Of a DNA stretch of 64,000 nucleotides, positions 34,050 through 45,115 are shown piece after piece. Location of the stretch: assembly GCA_949752745.1 (NCBI GenBank), contig OX457027.1, positions 56,920,053 through 56,984,052 on the forward strand, read 5' to 3'. The first letter of the stretch is position 1. Every line of letters begins with the position of its first letter. The notes beneath the pieces were generated by a model. The model saw nothing but the letters and a program-made list of their open reading frames with translations. It did no database searches and was not told where the DNA came from. This DNA comes from Protula sp. h YS-2021. Its lineage: Eukaryota; Annelida; Polychaeta; Sabellida; Serpulidae. Made by a program: the position numbers and the translations under genes.

Positions 34050-36408
34050 AATTCCACAATCATGGCAATTTATTGTCAACAAGTCAACACCCATTTCCAA
34101 TGAATTAACAGTCTGATAAAAAAAAATGGTTGTGACGTCACCGCCAGTAAGTAACAGCCTTAACACCCAGGATCAAATAGGCATCTCAGTGCACACACAA
34201 CAACGTACGAAAAAAGTGGACCCAAACAAACCATGACCTAAACAAGCCTAAGGCCCCGTCAGGTTATTATTGAGGTCTTTCTCGCGCACTATTTTACTCT
34301 AATTTCTTGCCATTACAAACAAACAGCACTCCTCGGGCTCATTTGTCGGAGTGTGATAACATCTGTGCTTTACACTCATTTCCTGCTATTTTTCATTTAA
34401 TCTGCTTCCGTATTCATAAAACACATAAATCCACGATTTCCTTTTGTGCGAATGAACAATGAATTTCTCGAGACATTACGACCAGCCGAAACAACAATAA
34501 ACAGCAGTTCTAAAGCAATCAAGGCATCCTCTACAAAATGCGTGCAAACAAATGGGTACTAGGCATTTGCGCAGGCTAATGCTGCCGGTACTGGGTGACG
34601 TCACACGTTTTACGGGTGGAGAGGTACTCAAGACGTTGCATATATACTTTAGAGATGCCACCTGAGACATTTTTTGGTAAGCTTTACCGGAATAGACTAA
34701 CTTTGGGAAACATGAACTGAAGGCAACAAGTTGGAGTGTATCCACCCCCCCCCCCCCACCCCCCATCCTCATACGTACAGAATTTTGCGTATCACCTGAT
34801 TACTAGTGATTAGTACCAAAAATCTTGCACAACCTCACCACAAGGCCCGACATCCGTTTTGACACAACTCGCTAGTGATCGAAATCAACTCCAACACTAA
34901 CTCGGTTATTTAACACACCTCACAACCTTACCCCACACTGATCACCAGCGTAACTTAAAGAAAACTCCACTGTTGCGTCCCGGATAAAGGCCAATAAAAA
35001 AGGATAAAAAAATAACGGTTTTTTTCTAGCCATGTTCTTTTATACTGACATTATTGACAGCCTATCGCCCTCATTGCTGTGTGGTTTCAAATTCAGCGTC
35101 AACATGGAGTGATTCAACTGCACTGTAATTTTATATCCACGGCTTTATCTATTTCTACACAAAACTGCGTTCGTGATGATGTTAAATCTTTCTGCGATTT
35201 GCAGCCACAAGTCAGCTGTTCAAAGTTTACGGCTTAGTGAAAACTTATGTGTTTTTATTCAGAGTAGTTTATCTTTGTCAAAGTATATTTTCTCCAAAAC
35301 AAACACTACGTCTTTTTCACATTGAAAAAAAAAAAAAGAAGTAGGGGTACAAGCGTATTTATTTGTTCAAGAAAAAGAAACTTTTTAAACTCGCAATATT
35401 TTTGTAAAAACGCCATAAACATTTGTTGCAGTTTGGTCGTTAATACAAACATGATACGTAAAGTGTTACCGATCGATTTACATCACCGGAAAAAGTGCCT
35501 AGGTGTGTCCAGGGACACCGAGGTTAGCTGCGAATTTAAAACAAATGCGCTCAATATATTATTACAAAGGACAGAAAGATCTGCCTTTCACGACATAAAA
35601 GTAATAGTTACCTCAATCTTACTGTAAAAATTCAAAAAGCTTGAAAAAGAACACGGGTCACCAGGTTACTCGACTGAGTTGGCGATTGGCTATGCATCAA
35701 AACAAATGTTACTAAACATGCAACAGAAGGCTTTGAGGGCAGGTGGGAACCTCTTAGGTTTACAGAAATTAACCACCAGCCTTGGCATTCACTACTTAAA
35801 TATGAACTTAAATATGAAGTACAAAGGAAATTAGCTGATTTAGCTAAAGTACGCACACAATTTTCACAAGAATTTGTTTTAATATAGAAGCCAAATGCTT
35901 TAATTATCTTACACAAGTTCCGTTTGCTACATGAGCAGTTTACTGTATTTGTTAACTGCACAGATAACACTTATAAATACGGTCACAATCTGATATATAT
36001 TCATGTTCTATTTTTTTTAGTTCAGTTTTTTTAGTTTATTATTTAATTTAGTTCTCAACTTGAAATAAACTTCTGGATGTCGATTACATGACAAACATAA
36101 AATATTAAAACAATATTATAGCCATAGCACAAAAACTGCACTAGAATAACAGAATAACCGGACAAAAAGAGTGGCTGTTCTGAGAATCCAAGGGAGCTAA
36201 GGCTTACAACAAAGGGACTATCGATGCAGGTTCTAAACAATCACAGGGAATCTTACTTAACAGAAACGGAAAACGTGACAAACGAACACTTAACAATAAC
36301 TATTATGGGGAGTCGTGCACAAAACCTTATATATTTACAGGGCATTTACTGAGTATATCAACCACGCGAATCTAAATGCAAAATTCTGGCTCCAAGGTTC
36401 ATTGAGTC
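34050..36408. other. Intergenic between the pearl-like element and the ORC5 stop, no gene recognised
   Basis: Short non-conserved open frames. A possible ORC5 polyadenylation hexamer (AATAAA on the minus strand) lies at 36040-36035, about 370 bases past the stop; it is unconfirmed. Confidence 0.4.
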
Positions 36409-36454
36409 TTAGACGAAATCGTACAGATATCTGATCACATCGATGCTCACACTC
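36409..36454 (-). CDS. ORC5: ORC5 coding exon 13 and stop
   Basis: Acceptor ctcttttcag|G. Reads [14 protein letters not shown] then TAA at 36411-36409; human ends IIKYLYDFL. Confidence 0.95.
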
Positions 36455-39400
36455 CTGAAAAGAGAAGTGCGCCATTGTTATGTACGTGCTTACATCTTAG
36501 GACTCTCTTTACTTTACTTGTGTTTACTTATGCAGTTGAATATTCATATGTTTATTTATACAGACAACTATTAAGCGGCAGCAGGTCTTCCAGCGCTCCT
36601 CAGGAAAAAAATAAGTTATTTTATTAGGTCCTTAGTTTAAAAAATAGGTTGTTCGGGCGTCCAAAAAGTAACATTTTATAAGGTTTGACATTCTAAAATA
36701 ATAGTTTTAACAGGTTTAAGGGTATTAAACATTTTTTTATAAGTTTTTCGATTTAATAGTTAAAATTTATATACAATAAATATATTAATTTAAACAATAC
36801 AGATATTCTATAAATGTGAGTTTTTTAGTAATATTTTTTGCAAAAAAGGGATACTATTAAGAGAAAAACAGGCAAAGAAAAAATAAATAAACAATGAGCA
36901 ATTAAAAAATAGGTTTTAATAGATTTAATAGGTCATTTTCGAAAAAAAATAGGCGCATTTTTTAAAAATAGGTTTAATAGGTTTTAATAGGTTACGCTGG
37001 AAGGCTTGCTGCAGATATATTTACCGCATCTTTCACACTTCTTTACTGATTTGGTTTTCCCAAAGTTCGGTCTCTGTCACTGTCACACAAACTCTCACTT
37101 CTTCTTTCTCACTCACTCTTCCTCTCGCTCCATCTTACGTATTCTTCTCCCGTGCTACACAACAACACTTCTAACCAATCAAACTGCTTCACAAACGTAA
37201 AATGTAGAGATAAATGAAAGCGAAGACTCGGTATATTTTCTGTTTATAACATGCACATTTTGCACGTTTCCCCCAAAGTTCTTTTCCATAGCGCAAGTGA
37301 AAAATGGGAACAATTTGTCTGCTGGGTAAACACGTGCGCGGAAACGCGATTACTTACCTGCCAATGGTTTTAATGAAGTCAAGATTCACTAAACACTTGT
37401 ATTTCGGACTTTCTAGTGAATCGGAGCTGGCTATTTGTGCCATCAACCCAAGGGACACCAAAGAGGTTACCTAAAAATCACAAGGCTTAAGTTGACATTT
37501 CATGTCGAAAGTCGTTGCTTCTTATTATAATAAGTGTAATGAGTGTCAATAACCCCCCCCCCCCCCAACAGTAAATGATTTGGGTTAAAAAAAACACAGG
37601 AATTAAAATTCAGGGCATCTTTTTGTGAACGCTGGAGTAAAATATTTAGGATACATATTGCAAATTACTTCGTCATTTACCTGAGTTACAGTTATTATTT
37701 GCAAATTTGCTCCTAAATAGTCAAACAGTTTACAGTTTTCCAGAGATTTGACGCCTGCCACGAAGCTTCCTATCGCAGACATTCAGAAGTGCTGTTGCTC
37801 TTACTTGGGAGAATATATTTGCAGTAGGGGTGACTTTCTCATCTACTATTGAATAAAATATTGCCATCAGCCGATCCAGCGGGAACGGTTTTGGCCCCAG
37901 CAACTGTGCGCTCGTCTACAACACGAAAGCAGTGGAATAGTGTGCGTTTTGATTCCACACAAAAAGCGGATTGGGCAAAGGATGGAAAACAGAACCCAAA
38001 CTTCTAATGCCATCTTGTGCAAATGTTTCAAACCAAAAATTAATTTTTAAAGGCTAAACAAGCCCTGAGAAAATCACAGAGAACTGTTCACTAACGCACC
38101 CTTTCGTTTTTCTTGGCCGCTGCCAAATTAGCCCTTCTGCTCGTCTGGGTGGAGTGCTGAAAAGGAAATAGTTGACTTCAATTACTTACTAGTAGTGTGA
38201 GAAAACGTCTTCAACATTGTACGCTAAACAGTAACTGTTTGAAAGTCATTGGAAGGAACTACGTCTGCAATTGAATTCTTGTGGCCGAGGGCTAGAATTT
38301 AATTTTTTCACAGTTGACAAAGAATGACGTAAGCAATGAAGTAAAATTCCAGCTATTGTTGCCATAATGTATGGTATCAGCATCATTTAAATTATATGTA
38401 GCTGTATCAATAAAAAATAAGCAGCAAATAAAACTTAATTAATACCTTTGAAAAGAATCTTTTGTCTGTTTTCATGGGATTGTAAGATGCAAAATAAGCC
38501 GCAATCAGTAAATACTTGGAGTAGTAGGGTAGCTCTACGTTAGTCCTCGACGATACACCTGCACACGCGAAAAACACAAGCTGTTTTCACACCACACCGC
38601 TAAGTGGTGTTAATATTAAGGCCACATGGAAGCTGGCCACATGGAAAATAATCATCTGAAGGTTTGAAATTTGACCTGGTACTAGCTATGTGTTATAATA
38701 CTAGCTCCTATGCCAACCTTTTATAAAATTTCCGGTTTACGTTTGAAGCAGTGCATTTCAGAACATTCAGCTGATTAAATGATACTGTATAAAAGGTCTA
38801 GTCGCTCTGAGAGAAAGAAATGAATATTGGCCAAATAGGAAGTTTCTAAATACAGACAGAAGCAAGTTGTTTATCGAGCTAACTGACCTTGACCTTGTAA
38901 GGGTTGAGAAGATTGTTCCATGCTCTCCTGTTGCATTCTCTCCCACTGTGCACTAAAAGTTGTCATATGTTTAAAACATTCCTGCTTTAAGGTGTTTTTC
39001 TGGAAGCAGTTTTTTTTTTTTTGTTTCGTTTTTGCACAATTCACTTTTGTTTATGATCACACACATTCTATTACGAGAACTGACTAACCAGTGTTAACTA
39101 TTGCGTAACACAGCATGACGCTGTTTCTTTCATGGCACAAAGTTTAATGAGCCGTTTTTTACACCTAATTTCAGCAACACAGATTCTCTTTCACTAGCTC
39201 TTTAAACCATTTAATACAAACAAATAACACCATATTTAAGCATGCCTTTCGTTCATGCCTTTCCACAACAACTCTGTTGATTATTTAATATTTCTGTTCG
39301 TACAATGATGTAATATTTTCCTCTACGTCATAATGCCTTGCGAGCCCATCATTGTCTAAGTTCTAACGAGAATCATGCCTTAAGTTTCGATCTAACCAGA

Positions 39401-42400
39401 AATGTACTCAAACGAGAAATACCTGGAGACTTCTCGTAGGTAGACAGTCTGCAAAGCTTTCTTCAAATGCGGCTCGATGTTGCGCCACAGACGCCTGAAG
39501 TCCTCAGGCTCGCACTCCCCCGATTTAATCGGTTCCAGATATTTTGGGAAATTCAGCTGCGCCTAAGTTAGTCATTTAGGAGTCATGTAAATCCAATACA
39601 CACAAAAAATATGAGAATACCTAAAATTGATTATTTTTCATTTCAACATTGGCTGTTCACCTTGGCCCTTACGCATTTTTAAATTTATTTCGTATGATCA
39701 TGTTCAATCTCTGCACTGACACTGCTGCAAAAATACATTCTGAAAACACCATTGTGAGGAACCACAATTACAACACAAAGCACTCTTACAAGATGCCGGA
39801 GTTCAGCCAGATTGCGGCAAGCGTGGTGGAACACACTGAGTAAAAGATTCAGGTAGGTGCAGTAGAAATCCTTGCTGTACTCTTCCGGACAGTCTAAACT
39901 CATGATTTCTATAAGCTCTTCTACAAAATGAAAATTCCTTTTGTTAAAAAAAAAAACCAGTTTTCGTAAATGTTACAGAAAAAGTGTCAAATCGGACAGA
40001 ATACAACAGTTTGTAAACTGCACGGTTCAGTCAGCCACTTTGTAAATTGCCCAAAATACTCACCCACTTTATAAAGTGCTTGATTTGAGAGTTTGTTTGT
40101 CACATACACAGTAATAGTTATTCCCAAGAGAGGTGGGCATGTTATTCAAATTCCGAAATTCTACTACACTCCCAATCTGAGAAGCGTTCCAAAGAAGTTT
40201 AATTAGTTAACCGACCAGACTAAAATAGGCAGCGTTTCAGATTCAATGTGCCATTCCATATACTTAATATACTTAATGAAACCCTTGAGTAATTAAAACG
40301 TTTCACGGCTGAAGTGCTGGAATTAACAGTGATCCCAGATGACTCCCCCCCCCCCCCCCCCCTGCCCGTAACAGTGATGTCAAGCACTCCAACACTGCCA
40401 CCAAAGGACAAACATAGACATTTCATCTTTATTCGAATGTCTCAAAACAGCTGTCACGCACCTTTGGAATAGTCTGGAAAGTGAAGCAAGAATGGCTCGA
40501 GAAATCCCGTGCCGCACCTGAACTTCTCCCAAACGATTTCGCTTTCCATGATCACAGTGACATTCAAACCACTCTAGAGACAGAAGAAAAAACAGGACAT
40601 TACACTTTACATGACAAATCAATTTGAAAATAAGGAAATCAGTTAAACATTCAGCACTTTCAATCTGGGTTGTTCTTTACAAGCAGCTCTTAACATATAC
40701 TAAGTGAAAGTGATGTAATTATAAAAAAATGGCTCCCAGAAATAATAAATCTTGTACGCAATGACTTAATTCCAATAAATAAACAGAATCTTTTAATACA
40801 ATTGATCTCATCCGCCAGTCACTGGCTAGATTTACGCCTCTAGACCGGCGGCACTTGCTTAGAACTGTGATACTCACAAGCTGTTGAAGTTTGAGCAGTG
40901 CTGGTAGAACATTCATGTCCATATCACGCAGCCTCTCCGCTCTGTGCAAGACCTGGAGTTTGAAAGAAATACGTTGTACATACCCCGCAAGGGTCTTGGG
41001 TCAAGTCAACCCACGACCAAGTCAACCCTAGCAAACTCAACCCACCCTGAAAGTCAAGTCAACCCACTTTTTCATACCAACTCAACCCACCCTGAAAGTC
41101 AACTCAACCCACCCATTTTTTTTAATTTTATAACTTCCGTGTTCACCTCTTGTCCCGAAGGCCCAAATAAAGGAAACATACTTGCTCGAAAGGAGTGATT
41201 ACTTAACAAATTCGTTTTCCTGATTCGAAACCGTGAACTTTGTAATTTTACTGATGCAGTAGTACATACATACTAAATATATTTTATTTATTTGTAATTA
41301 CTACCAAATATTATTTGCTGTTAAAAATACGTATATAATGTAAATAGCTAAATGTTAACGTTCTTAAGTGGCTGAAATACTACAAAGGAAATGTTGCGCA
41401 GTCCACATTTTACACACATTTTACACACCATAAAAAACATCCTTTTCATAGGGACCTTTTCCCACCAGTTTGACTTTCGGTTAGTTTCTACACATTTGGT
41501 GCATACACTTTCGTTGGTTTCTACACAAAATTGTGCAAATTTACCTTTTTGGTAGTCTTTTTGTGAGATACTCGATCCACATATCCGATGTTGCAAACCA
41601 GAACAATACACACATTTTACAATTTACTGTCGAGGCCTCAAGTCCTGTTTACATTTAGTGCATTTATCCGACATTTCAAAGGTTTGATTAATTAAATTTA
41701 TCCAAACAATAACGGTTGCACACGAGTTCATTCGATGCGTCCGGTAACAAAATTTCAAGCCATTCTCGCTAGGTTCATAAATTGGAAATGGTTTTCGAGC
41801 GCCTTTTGGGGAGTTTTTTATAGTTTACACATTGCAAAACTAATCACGAATAACCAATAAGAAACGACTGTTTAACTTTACAACAGAGTATATTACGGAG
41901 TAAATTGCAATTAACTCACCCCACTGAAATCTTGCGTTTATTCGCTATTTAAAATACCAGAGAACACGCCTTAATCACAATTGCGATTTGGAATCAGCCC
42001 GTAATTCTAATCCCCCTACCCCGACACCAGACTAAATCCCTACTCAGCATGTCATTCCTAATTGCACACGATAAAAGACCACTCTTCATTTCAGATGTTT
42101 CCTGTGATTTCAAGTTGACAATGCATCACAGAGAATATCAAATGTTTGGGAATTTTCTCGAATTTTAACTAAACCTAGTTCAAATTAAGATTTTTTTATA
42201 TTAGAACGATTTAATACAGGTGGGTTGAGTTGGTTTTGGGGTGGGTTGAGTTGACTTTCAGGGTGGGTTGAGTTGGTATGTAGGGTGGGTTGAGTTGACC
42301 GGGACAAGGTGGGTTGACTTGACCAAAGTGGGTTGAGTTGGTCGTGGGTTGAGTCGGTCGTGGGTTGACTTGTCCCAACCCCCCCCCCCCCCCCCGCAAG

Positions 42401-44156
42401 GACAGTGACACTGCAGACCAACTTCACAGACAATTTAATAAGAGCATGGCAGAAACTCGAACACTATATTATCTTCTTGAACTAAATATGTAAGTGCGAA
42501 TCGCAAAAGTACAAGACATGCAGTTACACAATAACTGCTTAAACCTTAAACCAAAAACAAACCACACTCATATTGTCTTATATTTACGTGGTATGAGCAA
42601 TAATCAGATCAGTACTGACCAAACGGAGTAAACCAGAATATCAAAAGCAAATGGCTTAAATTTACCGATGTAATTTCAGTTCGAATTAACTTAATGATTT
42701 TCTGTAAATAAACGAATTACGTTAAGACACCAACTAGATTATTTACTAAACTTGTTTATTTTATTTTTTTACCAAATACAGTGTTTGTTTCTCGTGTCCC
42801 AGCTCTTCTTGGAGTCTCTTGAGGTGCCGCACAAAGTCATTCATGTTGTCACATTTTATGCTGTTGACGTAATCATTTTGTGCGCACGGCGGTTGCCCTG
42901 ACACCTGATTGAGAACGTACTCGTAGAACAAGCGCGAGGTGAAGCACTCCACACAGTCCACATGAATATGATGTGCCTGAAACAGTGGTTCAAACTACAG
43001 TACACACCCGTATGACGAAACCGAATAAACCACCAAGTCGAATGTAACGAAACTGAACAAAAAGATATATCAGATGCAACAATATTGGCTACAGTGACAC
43101 CACATGAAGCGATAAACTAATATATCATGTATAACCTAAATTCGCCGTTTTACCGGCGTTAAATTTCATTTAAAGTTATTTTTAAAATCAAACCGTAGGT
43201 TTTAAAAATCTTGGCAATTTTAAAAAACGTTAGACAGCAAGATTAATCATAAACACAATTTTATTATTAAGCATAACTGAAAATGTGAACCCATTCTGAA
43301 GCGTGTGTATGCAGCATACGTGGCAAAAATAACAGGTGTTAACTTTTTAACGCCACCAAAATTTCCTGGCGTTAAAACGGCTTTGCCAAGCGTTCATTTA
43401 ACTCTTAACGCAATGATTTTTGGAAGGCAGTGATATAACGATATGATAGGAAGGATACTAAAATATCGATTATCCCAATCATTAGATATACCAACCACCG
43501 ATTAAATACCGAGATCGACAGTGTGCTCACTGCACGTGAAACCAAAGAAAACGCACGGCGCCGTTTAACCACGGGCACTGATCTAAATCTAAGAGAGAAA
43601 CAACACTCTACGTAGCATTAGGATTTTTCTCTTAATAAGGCTACCTGAAGGGTGACGAAGTACTTTGTCTATCCGTTATACTCTGCTTTGCCAGACTTAC
43701 CTGCAAGTATTCCAGAACTGACGCCAACACAAAGGATTTTCCAGTACTTGTGTGACCATACACGAATACACCTGGCGTCACGAAATGCTCCTTCTGCAAT
43801 TGCAACAAAATTCATTGTTGAATAAGTCCTAAGGATTAAGTTTGCCGAACAAATAAAACTTTATGGAGCCTCCGATTGATTTGTCAAATCAGCATTATGC
43901 ACGTACAAATATGTTCTATTTTTTTTTAACTGATCTTAAATCAAAATGAACGCAATGTCATTGTTGAACAGTCGGGCAAACGACATAAAAACGAAAGTTG
44001 CCAGTGGTAAGGCAGACAACAGAAAAATCCCACCTGTCCAAACAACGTAAGTAACGCTTGTATCTGACTTTTTCGACAAGGAACTTTTTCGGTTATTGCC
44101 TCCGACACTTCATGTACGTCAGATGCTGTCACGGTTTTACTTCCTGCCTTTGGCAT
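36409..44156 (-). CDS. ORC5: Origin recognition complex subunit 5 (complete, 13 coding exons)
   Basis: ORC5 is an AAA+ subunit of the six-protein origin recognition complex that loads the MCM helicase in the nucleus. Coding exons: 44156-44034, 43793-43701, 42976-42773, 40952-40878, 40573-40462, 39920-39790, 39562-39423, 38952-38894, 38558-38446, 38156-38100, 37915-37805, 37470-37358 and 36454-36409. They join in frame to 458 codons plus TAA (human about 435 aa). Walker A is GHTSTGKS (residues 54-61). The Walker B region is [13 protein letters not shown], with His143 where human has Asp. Other near-identical blocks are [71 protein letters not shown] and the C-terminal RYLYDFV. The N-terminal ~25 residues before [14 protein letters not shown] are not conserved. 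It lies tail-to-head with reelin and is divergent from LHFPL. Confidence 0.97.
36582..37008. mobile_element. AATAGG-rich inverted-terminal element, copy 2 (ORC5 intron 12)
   Basis: Left end CAGGTCTTCCAGCGCTCCTC and right end GTTACGCTGGAAGGCTTG are inverse over about 17 bp. The interior is colinear with the copy at 19996-20442 and has the same 'TTTTAATAGGTTT' motifs. No coding capacity. Confidence 0.7.
37358..37470 (-). CDS. ORC5: ORC5 coding exon 12
   Basis: Acceptor gatttttag|GTA, donor GGCAG|gtaagt. Reads [20 protein letters not shown] then [17 protein letters not shown]. Confidence 0.95.
37805..37915 (-). CDS. ORC5: ORC5 coding exon 11
   Basis: Acceptor gtgttgtag|ACG, donor TCCCAA|gtaaga. 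Reads [20 protein letters not shown] then [13 protein letters not shown]. Confidence 0.97.
38100..38156 (-). CDS. ORC5: ORC5 coding exon 10 (57 nt)
   Basis: Acceptor ccttttcag|CAC, donor GAAAGG|gtgcgt. Reads [19 protein letters not shown], the basic linker equivalent to KHHGKIKKTNFLKKHEK. Confidence 0.88.
38446..38558 (-). CDS. ORC5: ORC5 coding exon 9
   Basis: Acceptor gtgtgcag|GT, donor TCAAAG|gtatta. Reads [20 protein letters not shown] then [12 protein letters not shown], nearly identical to human. Confidence 0.97.
38894..38952 (-). CDS. ORC5: ORC5 coding exon 8 (59 nt)
   Basis: Acceptor caacttttag|T, donor TTACAAG|gtcaag. Reads [19 protein letters not shown], the counterpart of SQWEKLQKDDTDPGQLK. 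It was located because exons 7 and 9 do not share a phase without it. Confidence 0.88.
39423..39562 (-). CDS. ORC5: ORC5 coding exon 7
   Basis: Acceptor ctaacttag|GCG, donor CTCCAG|gtattt. Reads [14 protein letters not shown] ... [20 protein letters not shown], almost identical to human in the second block. Confidence 0.97.
39790..39920 (-). CDS. ORC5: ORC5 coding exon 6
   Basis: Acceptor ttttgtag|AA, donor CATCTT|gtaaga. Reads [20 protein letters not shown] then [10 protein letters not shown]. Confidence 0.95.
40462..40573 (-). CDS. ORC5: ORC5 coding exon 5
   Basis: Acceptor ctgtctctag|AGT, donor TCCAAAG|gtgcgt. Reads [20 protein letters not shown] and [12 protein letters not shown], matching [20 protein letters not shown] and FPDYS of human ORC5. 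Confidence 0.96.
40878..40952 (-). CDS. ORC5: ORC5 coding exon 4 (Walker B region)
   Basis: Acceptor aaactccag|GTC, donor CAGCTT|gtgagt, 25 codons: [20 protein letters not shown] then KLQQL. A 1.4-kb inserted element ends only about 40 bp upstream of this acceptor. Confidence 0.94.
40993..42391. mobile_element. 1.4-kb element with tandem-repeat inverted ends (ORC5 intron 3)
   Basis: The left arm (about 40993-41118) is built of CAACTCAACCCACC-type units. The right arm (about 42218-42380) is the same motif inverted (GGTGGGTTGAGTTG). The direct repeat CCCCGCAAGG sits immediately outside both ends (40983-40992 and 42392-42401), as expected for a target-site duplication. The interior has no recognisable transposase. 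Confidence 0.75.
42773..42976 (-). CDS. ORC5: ORC5 coding exon 3
   Basis: Acceptor ctgtttcag|GCA, donor TATTTG|gtaaaa. Reads [20 protein letters not shown] ... [10 protein letters not shown] ... KQTLYL. Matches the CVECFT and NDFVR blocks of ORC5. It is 68 codons, phase 0. Confidence 0.95.
43145..43392. repeat. Possible small inverted-repeat element (ORC5 intron 2)
   Basis: GCCGTTTTACCGGCGTTAAA near the left is matched in reverse by GGCGTTAAAACGGC at the right. Non-coding. The arms are short, so this is tentative. Confidence 0.4.
43701..43793 (-). CDS. ORC5: ORC5 coding exon 2 (Walker A)
   Basis: Acceptor gcaattgcag, donor TTGCAG|gtaagt. Reads [20 protein letters not shown] with the P-loop GHTSTGKS; human has FIYGHTASGKTYV. 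Confidence 0.96.
44034..44156 (-). CDS. ORC5: ORC5 coding exon 1
   Basis: ATG at 44156, donor GGACAG|gtggga. The conserved part is [17 protein letters not shown] (human VLCRESQVSILQSLFG). Phase 0. Confidence 0.93.
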
Positions 44157-44429
44157 TTTCAGACTTCACTGGTGTCAAACTACAACACAAGAGAACCGTG
44201 CCAGAAAGCGATTCACAAAGTCTTCGAGTTGGGTTTAAAAATCAGACCACAAATTGACGCAAACCTTTCATCCAATCTGCTGCATCGTCTTTACATGCTT
44301 ACATGAAGTAGAAATTTTTTAAGTAACAGGCTGTACCCTGTGACTAATTTTATGCGTCCACTTGGACGCAGAGCTCTCGATGCTCTGGGTCCATTTTGAA
44401 ATTTCTGCGTACTTTGCTATATATTATAT

Positions 44430-44580
44430 ATGCAGACAGCTGGTCAACTGGACGACAAGTCAGCTGGGCGACAAAAAAAAATCAAGTTGGCGACAACTCT
44501 GGGGTCAACTAGGCAACAAAAATGGGGTCAACTCGAAAACAGATAAGGTCAACTGGGCGACAAATAAAATAAAACCGGGT
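44430..44580. repeat. Degenerate GGTCAACTGGGCGACAA tandem repeat upstream of ORC5
   Basis: Six or so imperfect units of 20-26 bp, starting about 270 bp upstream of the ORC5 start codon. In style it resembles the arms of the element in ORC5 intron 3, but the sequence differs. Confidence 0.6.
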
Positions 44581-44729
44581 AATAATGTAACAGTTATAAA
44601 CTTGATGGGTTGACACTAAAAGAAAACGTAAAGTTCAATTTGAAAAAAATTCCTATTACATTTGCTGCAGGTCATTGAATTCATTTAGCTTCTTACAAGC
44701 ATTATATGTAACATCATTGATTGTATTGA

Positions 44730-45115
44730 CAGGGTGGCCAGCTGGAATCCGAAACGAAATTCCCTGAGTTTTCCAGAGGTTTTCCATACAATGAATTTTG
44801 ACAGCGCAGGTTTTCAGAACTCTAAACCTTAAATGTTTTGGTTCGAAAACAAGACATCGACTCCGTAGCCCACAATTTCTCTTAAACATTATAAAAAAAC
44901 AACGTTCAACAAATTCTTATTAAACCCATCCAATTTTCCAGAAGAAAAATTTACGTTGAAATATCCTGGAAAATCTTGAATTTTCCGAAAATTAAATTTC
45001 GTGAGTTTTCCCTGAGATTTGCCGGAATTTTCAAATTCCCCGAGTTTTCCCTGACTTGAAAATGTTGATTCATTTCTCCCTGAATTCCCTGATTTCCAGA
45101 GTCGGTGGCCACCCG
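44730..45115. mobile_element. hAT-like non-autonomous element (CAGGGTGGCCA ends)
   Basis: Left end CAGGGTGGCCAG and right end GGTGGCCACCCG are inverse. The interior is full of 'AATTCCCTGAGTTTTCC' motifs in both directions. This is the widespread 'GGTGGCCA...CCCTGAATTTTCC' class of hAT-derived repeats. The target-site duplication is unclear. Confidence 0.6.

Noticed and set aside
38559..39422. ORC5 without an exon between [11 protein letters not shown] and VELPYYSK blocks
   Set aside because: The flanking exons do not share a phase; a 59-nt exon at 38894-38952 repairs it and matches the QWE segment of ORC5.
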